Assembly: GCA_003220905.1 (NCBI GenBank)
Contig: QHTS01000241.1
Coordinates: 1 to 19,873, forward strand
Direction: 5' to 3'
DNA from: Gemmatimonadota bacterium
Lineage (GTDB): Bacteria > Gemmatimonadota > Gemmatimonadetes > Gemmatimonadales > GWC2-71-9
Length of the DNA stretch: 19,873 nucleotides
Shown: piece after piece, positions 14,318 to 19,873 of the stretch
How positions within the stretch are numbered: the stretch's first letter is position 1
Layout of the letters: the number at the start of each line of letters is the position of its first letter
Notes under the pieces: generated by a model
Told to the model about the DNA's origin: nothing
Seen by the model: the letters and a program-made list of their open reading frames with translations, nothing else
Database searches by the model: none
Position numbers and translations under genes: made by a program

Positions 14318-15307
14318 TCAGTGGGTGAGCAGGTGGCCGAGCTTGTCCCGCTTCACATCCAGGTAGGACCGGTTCTCGTCGGACGCCGTCATCACGATCG
14401 GCACGCGCTCGACGATCTCCAGGCCGTAGCCCTCGAGCCCGACGAGCTTCATCGGGTTGTTGGTGAGCACGCGGATCGCGGAGAGGCCCAGGTCCAGGAG
14501 GATCTGCGCCCCGATGCCGTAGTTGCGCAGGTCGGGCTTGAAGCCGAGCTCGCGGTTCGCCTCGACGGTGTCGTGGCCCGCGTCCTGGAGCTCGTACGCC
14601 TTCAGCTTGTTGAGGAGCCCGATGCCGCGCCCTTCCTGATCGAGGTACACCACCACGCCACGGCCCTCCGCAGCGATCATGCGCATCGCCGAGTGCAGCT
14701 GCCAACCGCAGTCGCACCGCCCCGAGCCGAACACGTCGCCGGTGAGGCACTTGGAGTGCATCCGCACCAGTACGTTCTTCCGGTCGTGCACGTCTCCGTA
14801 GACCAGCGCCACATGCTCGGCCGAGTCCACGTCGTTGCGGTAGCAGACAATGCGGAACGCGCCGAACGGCGTCGGGAGGCGCGCCTGGGCCACGGGGTGC
14901 ACCAGCCGCTCGTGCGCCAGCCGGTACGCCACGAGCTCGGCGACCGTGATGAAGGCGACCTGATGTCGCGCGGCGAACTGCTCCAAGTCCTGCTGCCGCG
15001 CCATCGAGCCGTCCGGGTTCAGGATCTCGCAGATCACCCCCGCCGGGTAGAGCCCCGCGAGCCGCGCGAGATCCATGCTCGCTTCCGTCTGGCCGACCCG
15101 CTGCAGCACCCCGCCGGGACGGGCCCGCAGCGGGAACACGTGCCCGGGGCGCCGCAGGTCGGTCGGCACGCTGGCCGGATCGACCGCCACCCGGATCGTG
15201 GCGGCGCGGTCCGCCGCCGAGATGCCGGTGGTGACGCCGAAGCGAGCGGCGGCGTCGATCGACACAGTGAAGGCGGTCTCGTGCGCCTCGGTGTTGTGCT
15301 CGGCCAT
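14318..15307 (-). CDS. ribBA: RibBA: GTP cyclohydrolase II with N-terminally broken 3,4-dihydroxy-2-butanone-4-phosphate synthase domain
   Basis: Normal RibBA supplies both riboflavin precursors, dihydroxybutanone phosphate from ribulose 5-phosphate (RibB) and the pyrimidine from GTP (RibA). From ATG 15307 the 329 residues cover only the later RibB part (AEHNTEAHETAFTVSIDA, VTTGISAADRAATI, RPGHVFPLRARPGGV, GQTEASMDLARLAG) and then a complete RibA domain. That domain has the zinc cysteines in CLTGDVFGSGRCDCGWQL, plus YLDQEGRGIGLLNKL and LTNNPMKLVGLEGYG. The first RibB segment is encoded in another phase just upstream (15458-15308), with about 22 residues missing between the two. RibA should be active. 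RibB activity is doubtful as the sequence stands. An assembly or sequencing error is possible. Confidence 0.9.
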   Translation of the reverse strand: MAEHNTEAHETAFTVSIDAAARFGVTTGISAADRAATIRVAVDPASVPTDLRRPGHVFPLRARPGGVLQRVGQTEASMDLARLAGLYPAGVICEILNPDGSMARQQDLEQFAARHQVAFITVAELVAYRLAHERLVHPVAQARLPTPFGAFRIVCYRNDVDSAEHVALVYGDVHDRKNVLVRMHSKCLTGDVFGSGRCDCGWQLHSAMRMIAAEGRGVVVYLDQEGRGIGLLNKLKAYELQDAGHDTVEANRELGFKPDLRNYGIGAQILLDLGLSAIRVLTNNPMKLVGLEGYGLEIVERVPIVMTASDENRSYLDVKRDKLGHLLTH

Positions 15308-15458
15308 CTGGGTGAGGCCCAGCGCCTGACAGCGGGGTGACCCGCTCGGCGGCGCCGACCAGGTCCCCCTCGTTCTCGCGGTTCTCGTCGTCGGCCACGA
15401 TCACCAGCTTGCCGGCGCGGATGTCCGCGATCGCCTGTTTTATCTTCCGGTGCTGCAT
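15308..15458 (-). pseudogene. Detached N-terminal fragment of ribBA (RibB part), out of frame with the rest
   Basis: ATG 15458 opens MQHRKIKQAIADIRAGKLVI, then VADDENRENEGDLVGAAERVTP, the standard RibB N-terminus including the acidic metal-binding loop. After VTP (near 15336) the frame leaves the RibB sequence. The next recognisable RibB codons (CQALGLTQMAEHNTE) begin one base later in a different phase. The usual intervening strand of about 22 residues (the 'RGLIC' region) is absent. This means a deletion of roughly 65 or 68 bases that also shifts the frame. The ATG overlaps the ribE stop by 19 bases, as expected for the original ribBA start. Confidence 0.85.
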
Positions 15459-16048
15459 AGTTGCCTCACGTACTTCCCGAGCACGTCTCCCTCAACGTGA
15501 ACGCGGTCCCCGACGCCGAGCGATTCGAGCGTGGTGTGCTCGCGGGTGAAGGGGATCAACGCGACTTGCACGAGGTCCTTCCCCGGCAGGTCGTTGATCG
15601 TGAGACTCACGCCGTCCACCGTAATCGCGCCGCGCGGAATCGACACCTGCCGCACCGCGTCGGGCACACGCAGATCGTACACCCATGCGTCCCCCCGGCG
15701 CGCGACGCGCTGCACCACCGCGACCCCGTCCACGTGCCCCTGGACAATGTGGCCGCCCAGCCGATCGGTCGCGCGCAGCGCGCGCTCCAGATTCACGGGG
15801 CGCCCCGCCGCGTACTCGCCGAACAGCGTGCGCCCCTGGGTGGTCTCTACCACGTGCACCGTGAAGCCCCCCTTTACCACCCGCTCGACGGTGAGACACG
15901 CCCCGTTGACGGCGATGCTCTCACCCCGCTTGAGGCCCCGGTACGGCGCCCGGATCGTGAGGGTCAGCCCCGTTTCCCGCTTCCCGTTTCCCGATTCCCG
16001 CGTCACCTTGGCGACGGTACCCGTCGCGCTCACGATTCCGGTAAACAT
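15440..16048 (-). CDS. ribE: Riboflavin synthase alpha subunit
   Basis: Riboflavin synthase converts two lumazine molecules into riboflavin plus the pyrimidine precursor. The 202 residues show the two internally similar barrel domains: MFTGIVSATGTV, GESIAVNGACLTVERV and GRTLFGEYAAGRPVNLERAL in the first; GGHIVQGHVDGVAVVQRV, ITVDGVSLTINDLPG and LIPFTREHTTLESLGVGDRV in the second. Residues 17-26 (RESGNGKRET) form an insertion encoded by a four-unit heptamer repeat where relatives have a short loop. The start overlaps the ribD stop by 19 bases and the stop overlaps the ribBA start by 19. Confidence 0.96.
   Translation of the reverse strand: MFTGIVSATGTVAKVTRESGNGKRETGLTLTIRAPYRGLKRGESIAVNGACLTVERVVKGGFTVHVVETTQGRTLFGEYAAGRPVNLERALRATDRLGGHIVQGHVDGVAVVQRVARRGDAWVYDLRVPDAVRQVSIPRGAITVDGVSLTINDLPGKDLVQVALIPFTREHTTLESLGVGDRVHVEGDVLGKYVRQLCSTGR
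15973..16000. repeat. Four tandem heptamers (NTTCCCG) inside ribE
   Basis: The plus strand reads TTTCCCG, CTTCCCG, TTTCCCG and ATTCCCG back to back at 15973-16000; on the coding strand the unit is CGGGAAN. The array encodes residues 17-26 of riboflavin synthase. Three added units (21 bases) would keep frame, so slippage in steps of three units is a plausible history. Confidence 0.9.
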
Positions 16049-17163
16049 AGCCGCCTGTCCAATACCAATAATGTATCAGAGCCCAGCGCCCTCCGCTCCA
16101 CCGGCGTCCAGCGCGGCGCAGCCGCGAGGGGGTGCGGCGGCACCCCGGGAAAGGCCGGGACCGCGCCTTCTCCGAGCCACACCGGCGCCTGCACCCAATA
16201 GAGCCGGTCCACCAGACCGTCGGCGAGGAGCCGCGCGCCCAGCGCTCCTCCCCCCTCGCACAGCACCGACTGGATCGCGGCCTCGCGCAGCATGCGGAGT
16301 CCGTCCCGCAACGTCGTGGGGCGGAACACACGCACGCCACTGCGCTCGAGCTGGGTGACGCTCGACGGCGGCGCGTCGAGCGACGACATGACCCACGTCG
16401 GCACCTCGCGCGCCGTGCTCACGAGCTGCACGCCCAGGTTGAGCATCGCGCGCCGGTCGAACACGACGCGGACCGGTGGCCGGCGCGGCGTGACCGGACC
16501 GCGCACCGTGAGCTGGGGGTTGTCGCGGAGAGCGGTCGTGCCGCCGACCGCGATCGCATCGAACCCGGCGCGCAACCAGTGCACGTGCTCGCGCGCTGCT
16601 TCCCCCGAGACCCACTGCGAGCTGCCGGCAGCGTCGGCGATCCGGCCGTCGATCGACGTCGCGAGCTTGAGCGCGACGAAGGGTCGCTCCTCCTGCTCCC
16701 GCGCGAACAGGAACGGCGCGTTCAACGCCGCCCCCGCCTCGGCGAGCAGACCCACCGACACGGCCACGCTGCGGGCGCGGAGGAGCGCGGCGCCACCCCG
16801 CGCCTGCGGGTCCGGGTCGGGGATCGCCGCCACCACGCGGGCTACGCCCGCCTCGAGGATCGCGTCGGTGCAGGGCGGCGTTTTGCCATGATGGGTGCAC
16901 GGCTCGAGGTTCACCACGAGGGTGGCGCCGCGCGCGCGCTCACGCGCGCCCTGGAGCGCGACTACCTCGGCATGCGGCCCGCCGTACTCCGCGTGGTAGC
17001 CTTCGCCGACCACCGCGTCGCCGGCGAGCACCACTGCGCCTACGAGGGGATTAGGAGCGACGCGCCCCCAACCCCGGCGAGCGAGGTCGAGGGCGCGTTC
17101 CATAGCCGCCCGTTCGAGCGGGCGCTCAGAATCCGAACCGGACGCCGATACCTCCGAAGACAT
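16030..17163 (-). CDS. ribD: Bifunctional diaminohydroxyphosphoribosylaminopyrimidine deaminase / 5-amino-6-(5-phosphoribosylamino)uracil reductase
   Basis: RibD performs the deamination and side-chain reduction that follow GTP cyclohydrolase II. The deaminase domain has PNPLVGAVVLAGD, the zinc-site PHAEVVALQGA (HAE at 64-66) and LEPCTHHGKTPPC (Cys89, Cys98). The reductase domain has VALKLATSIDGRIAD (164-178), GGTTALRDNPQLTVRG and VLCEGGGALGARLLADGLVD. I chose ATG 17163 (377 residues), which has AAGGCGG just upstream and keeps the first helix complete. ATG 17103 is the alternative and would avoid the 38-base overlap with the preceding gene. No FMN riboswitch is seen before it. Confidence 0.95.
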   Translation of the reverse strand: MSSEVSASGSDSERPLERAAMERALDLARRGWGRVAPNPLVGAVVLAGDAVVGEGYHAEYGGPHAEVVALQGARERARGATLVVNLEPCTHHGKTPPCTDAILEAGVARVVAAIPDPDPQARGGAALLRARSVAVSVGLLAEAGAALNAPFLFAREQEERPFVALKLATSIDGRIADAAGSSQWVSGEAAREHVHWLRAGFDAIAVGGTTALRDNPQLTVRGPVTPRRPPVRVVFDRRAMLNLGVQLVSTAREVPTWVMSSLDAPPSSVTQLERSGVRVFRPTTLRDGLRMLREAAIQSVLCEGGGALGARLLADGLVDRLYWVQAPVWLGEGAVPAFPGVPPHPLAAAPRWTPVERRALGSDTLLVLDRRLCLPES

Positions 17164-18088
17164 GTGCCGCCTTGGGATCGAAGCCCGAGAACTGCGTGGC
17201 GAAGGCCTGGTCCTTGCCTGCCTGCAAGCCAATCTCGCCCACCAGCTTCACGGCCGCGAGGGAGAGTCCGCCGTTCACGAACACCAGCGCGCGCGTGTTG
17301 GTCGGGTTGATCACCACGGTCCGGGTGGTGGTCGGGCCGTCATAGAACCGGATGTTGGTATCGCGCGACCGGTAGCGGTCGACCCCGATTCCGGCCGCGA
17401 CATCCACGAGGACGAACTTCCACCCCGCCACTGCGCGATAGCTGTCGCTCTTCAGATCCATGGTGAACTCGAAGTCGTCCCCAGTGCCGGGGGCGGTGCC
17501 CAGCGTACCGTACCGAAGGCGTGGCACGGTGCGATGCATCCAGCTCACCGAGACCGCAGGGACGGGGAAGCTGCCGTTGAGCACCCCGACGCGCACGCCG
17601 TAGCCGAACCCCAACGCGGCATCGCGGATATGGGTGGCGTTCGAGTCCACGGTGAGATTGTCGATTCCCGTCGGCAGGATCAGCGCGGAGCCGAGCAGGT
17701 CCAGCGAGAGGAGCCCCCCACCCACGCCCTTCAGGAGGCCCAGCGCGCCTTCGACCATCGGTGCGGGGACCGCCCCGTTGAAGCTCGACGGCACCGGCGA
17801 CTGGCCGGCCGCCGTCGGGTCGGGGAGCGCCGCCTTGATCGCGTTCACCCGCGCGGTGAGCGCGACGTGCCCGAGCCCGCCGAGCGTGCGGGCAGTACCA
17901 AGCACGGGATTGCCCCCACTGATGATCATTCCAGCGAGCGGATAGAACGCCCGCACCGCGTCCACGGCCGTATTGCAGGCCGTCGTGGCGCCGGGGAACG
18001 GAATGTTGTTGCATTGCGGCTCCTGCGCGGTCACGAGCGCAGGCGTCAAGCCGACCAACATCGTCACAAAAGTCACAAGTCTATGCAT
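17126..18088 (-). CDS. Unrecognised secreted protein, probable outer-membrane beta-barrel
   Basis: I do not recognise a named family. The 320 residues start with a good signal peptide (MHRLVTFVTMLVGLTPALVTA, predicted cut before QEPQ). A Cys pair (CNNIPFPGATTACN) near the new N-terminus could form a disulfide. A Gly/Leu-rich central part follows (VEGALGLLKGVGGGLLSLDL). The second half has alternating strands (FGYGVRVGVL, AVAGWKFVLVDVAAGIGVDR, ALVFVNGGLSLAAVKLVGEI) and ends GGIGVRFGF. A terminal Phe and paired strands are typical of outer-membrane barrels. It sits between purM and ribD, has its own strong ribosome binding site, and follows the window's largest gap in the main gene run (59 bases), so it may begin a new transcript. 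Confidence 0.8.
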   Translation of the reverse strand: MHRLVTFVTMLVGLTPALVTAQEPQCNNIPFPGATTACNTAVDAVRAFYPLAGMIISGGNPVLGTARTLGGLGHVALTARVNAIKAALPDPTAAGQSPVPSSFNGAVPAPMVEGALGLLKGVGGGLLSLDLLGSALILPTGIDNLTVDSNATHIRDAALGFGYGVRVGVLNGSFPVPAVSVSWMHRTVPRLRYGTLGTAPGTGDDFEFTMDLKSDSYRAVAGWKFVLVDVAAGIGVDRYRSRDTNIRFYDGPTTTRTVVINPTNTRALVFVNGGLSLAAVKLVGEIGLQAGKDQAFATQFSGFDPKAAHVFGGIGVRFGF

Positions 18089-18092
18089 CGTA

Positions 18093-18098
18093 CCTCCG
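18093..18098 (-). promoter_or_regulatory. Strong Shine-Dalgarno site for the outer-membrane-type protein
   Basis: CGGAGG lies four bases before the ATG at 18088. It is among the best-matched ribosome binding sites in the window and fixes that start. The surrounding 59-base spacer (18089-18147) shows no convincing terminator or promoter by eye. Confidence 0.7.
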
Positions 18099-18147
18099 AG
18101 GACTCGACGTGCACTGTATCGCGCCGAGCCCAGGCTTCAGCCCCAGG

Positions 18148-19173
18148 TCAGCGCTCCGCGAACTTCACTCCCAGTGTACCACCCCGCACCTCCCCGATGA
18201 TCCACGCCACGATGCCGGCACGCTTCGCCGCCGCGATCACCGCCTCGGTGTCGTCCCGGGCGGCGACGGCAATCATCCCGACGCCCAGATTGAATACGCG
18301 GCGCATCTCCCCGAGCGACACGTCGCCCGCGCGCATCAGCACGCGGAACAGCGGCGGCCACGACCACGCGCGCGCATCCACCACGGCTTCACATCCTGCG
18401 GGCAGCACGCGCACCAGGTTGCCGGGGATGCCACCGCCCGTGATGTGCGCCAGCGCGTGCAGGCGCGGGAGGACCGGCGCGACGGCAGCGAAGTAACTCG
18501 TGTGCACGTCCAGCAACACCTGGGCCACCGTGCGGCCGGCGTCGGGAAACGGGTCCTGCACGTCGAGCCGCAGGCGATCGAATACGATACGCCGTGCCAG
18601 AGTGTACCCGTTGGTGTGCAGTCCGTTCGACGCGTAGCCGATCAACACGTCTCCCGTGCGCACCAAGTCCCCGTGCAGCGCGGCGGATTCTTCCACCACG
18701 CCGACGATCGTCCCCGCCAGGTCGTACTGCCCCCGCTGGTACAGGTCGGGAAGCTGGGCGGTCTCGCCGCCGGCGAGGATCATGTCGTGGGCACGACAGC
18801 CGCGCGCCACCCCCGAGACGATCGCGGCGACATTCTCGGGCTCGAGCTCGGCGGTCGCGAGGTAGTCGAGGAAGGTCAGGGGACGGGCGCCGTGCACCAG
18901 GACGTCGTTCACGCAATGGTTCACGAGGTCCTCGCCCACCGTGTCGTGGATCCCGGCGCGCGCGGCGACGAGCACCTTGGTGCCGACCCCGTCGGTCGAG
19001 AGGACCAGCACCGGGCGCTCGTACCCGGACGGCACCCGCACCATGCCGCCGAACGCGCCGATCTCGCCAAGCGCGAGCGACGTGCGGGTCGTCCGCACCA
19101 GCGCGGCGATACGGCGCTTCGCCTCGTCGGCCGTGTCGAGCCGCACGCCGGCGGCGGCATAGCGGTCGGTCAT
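18148..19173 (-). CDS. purM: Phosphoribosylformylglycinamidine cyclo-ligase (AIR synthetase)
   Basis: PurM closes the imidazole ring to form aminoimidazole ribonucleotide in purine synthesis, using ATP. The 341 residues match the family. Motifs are VLSTDGVGTKVLVA (57-70), VNHCVNDVLVHGARPLTFLD, ILAGGETAQLPDLYQ, GYASNGLHTNGYTLARR, ALAHITGGGIPGNLVRVLP and FNLGVGMIAV. The ATG at 19173 overlaps the stop of the PfkB-family kinase (ATGA). No other purine gene is in view, so the pairing with the kinase may reflect nucleoside metabolism or simply operon packing. Confidence 0.97.
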   Translation of the reverse strand: MTDRYAAAGVRLDTADEAKRRIAALVRTTRTSLALGEIGAFGGMVRVPSGYERPVLVLSTDGVGTKVLVAARAGIHDTVGEDLVNHCVNDVLVHGARPLTFLDYLATAELEPENVAAIVSGVARGCRAHDMILAGGETAQLPDLYQRGQYDLAGTIVGVVEESAALHGDLVRTGDVLIGYASNGLHTNGYTLARRIVFDRLRLDVQDPFPDAGRTVAQVLLDVHTSYFAAVAPVLPRLHALAHITGGGIPGNLVRVLPAGCEAVVDARAWSWPPLFRVLMRAGDVSLGEMRRVFNLGVGMIAVAARDDTEAVIAAAKRAGIVAWIIGEVRGGTLGVKFAER

Positions 19174-19873
19174 CCGGCGCGGCCCTCGTCCATGTCGAAG
19201 TGGACGAGCTCCTTGAACGCGCGCACCCGGGCCCGCACATCGGCGCGGGTCACATGCTCGAGCCCCTGCACCCCGAACGCCTCCACCGCGAACGAGCCCA
19301 TCGCGGCGCCATAGACCATGGCGCGCCGCAGGTTCGGCGCCGTGACGTCATCACTCGCGGCGAGGTAGGCCATGAAGCCGCCTGCGAACGCGTCGCCCGC
19401 GCCCGTGGGATCGAACACTTCCTGGAGCGGGTAGGCCGGGACCTTGAACACGGTGCCGTGGTTCACGAGCAGGGCGCCGTGCTCGCCTTGTTTGATGACG
19501 GTCATCTTGGGACCGCGCTCGAGCACCCAGCGCGCCGCGCGGTAGATGTTCCAGTCGCCCGACAGCTCGCGCGCCTCGGAGTCGTTCACCATCAGGATGT
19601 CGATGTGGCGCAGCAGCTCGAGCAGCAGGTCGCGCTTGGAGTGGATCCAGTAGTTCATCGTATCGCAGGCGACGAGCGCCGGCTGCTTCACCTGGTCGAG
19701 CACGCCGAGCTGCAGCTCGGGATCGATGTTGCCGAGGAACAGGTAGCGCGCGTCGCGGAACTTCGGCGGCAGCTTGGGGCGGAAGTCGGCGAAGACGCCG
19801 AGCCGGGTCTCGAGCGTCTCGCGGCTGGCGAGGTCGTAGGAGTACTTCGCCTTCCAGCGGAACGATTCGCCCG
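19170..19873 (-). CDS. PfkB-family carbohydrate/nucleoside kinase (5' end cut by window edge)
   Basis: Ribokinase-fold kinases phosphorylate sugars or nucleosides with ATP in the cytosol. About 233 codons are visible, beginning mid-protein at the window edge with GESFRWKAKYSYDLASRETL. Next come FRDARYLFLGNIDPELQLGV, VACDTMNYWI and VNDSEARELSG. The ATP/anion-hole signature is DPTGAGDAFAGGFMAYLA with the catalytic Asp. An apparent start at 19703 is an internal GTG and should not be used. The form with 'DTMN.WI' and a WKAKY-like lid is common as a single-copy gene in environmental phyla. The substrate cannot be read from sequence; adenosine or a sugar are both possible. Confidence 0.93.
   Translation of the reverse strand, partial: GESFRWKAKYSYDLASRETLETRLGVFADFRPKLPPKFRDARYLFLGNIDPELQLGVLDQVKQPALVACDTMNYWIHSKRDLLLELLRHIDILMVNDSEARELSGDWNIYRAARWVLERGPKMTVIKQGEHGALLVNHGTVFKVPAYPLQEVFDPTGAGDAFAGGFMAYLAASDDVTAPNLRRAMVYGAAMGSFAVEAFGVQGLEHVTRADVRARVRAFKELVHFDMDEGRAG

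Noticed and set aside
13830..15458. One 542-codon frame joining the RibB start to RibH
   Set aside because: Only its first 40 or so and last 161 residues look like proteins. The middle is out-of-frame ribBA, and RibH has its own start right after the ribBA stop.
15973..16000. Heptamer array as a CRISPR or protein-binding iteron array
   Set aside because: The units are seven bases with no spacers, sit in a coding frame, and have no cas or replication genes nearby.
1..19873. tRNA, rRNA, insertion sequences, phage or defence genes
   Set aside because: None were recognised on either strand. The Uma2 remnant is nuclease-like but has no defence partners.

Overview
The window is GC-rich, and every gene I can support lies on the minus strand. 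The long plus-strand open frames are antisense shadows. Several features suggest a Gram-negative (diderm) bacterium: outer-membrane and secreted proteins with signal peptides ending in 'AQ(Q)', an outer-membrane-type protein ending in Phe, a remnant of an Oar-like TonB-dependent receptor, a B12 uptake system, and HPr kinase with a mannose-type PTS. Gemmatimonadota or a similar high-GC lineage is my best guess. That is inference from overall style, not from a marker gene.

Layout in transcription order (right to left): a 5'-truncated PfkB-family sugar/nucleoside kinase (19873-19170); purM (19173-18148); an unrecognised secreted or outer-membrane protein (18088-17126); the riboflavin genes ribD, ribE, ribBA and ribH (17163-13830); nusB; a GT4 glycosyltransferase; the ribosome hibernation factor hpf; hprK; a complete mannose-family PTS in the order IIA, IIB, IIC, IID, HPr, enzyme I (11039-6620); metK; ahcY; a DUF151 bifunctional nuclease; and a secreted membrane-anchored protein with a carboxypeptidase-regulatory-like fold (ending at 2567). 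Almost all neighbours overlap by 4-38 bases (ATGA or GTGA junctions), and no gap exceeds 59 bases. The run could therefore be one very long, translationally coupled transcription unit.

After this run comes a decayed patch at 2566-1800. It holds a fragment of a TonB-receptor plug and a Uma2-family endonuclease gene interrupted by an in-frame amber codon. A cobalamin riboswitch (about 1766-1610) and a strong hairpin follow, then the B12 uptake genes btuF and btuC, the latter running off the left edge.

Functionally, the cluster joins riboflavin synthesis, S-adenosylmethionine synthesis and recycling (metK, ahcY), and a PTS phosphorelay with HprK control. A B12 import operon that could feed cobalamin-dependent enzymes lies next to it. 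The main oddities are a deletion plus frameshift in the RibB half of ribBA, the amber-interrupted Uma2 gene, short G/C-rich tandem repeats inserted in or at the ends of three genes, and a secreted protein whose signal peptide has no canonical start codon. I found no clear new defence or mobile system. Most of the window is housekeeping and metabolism.
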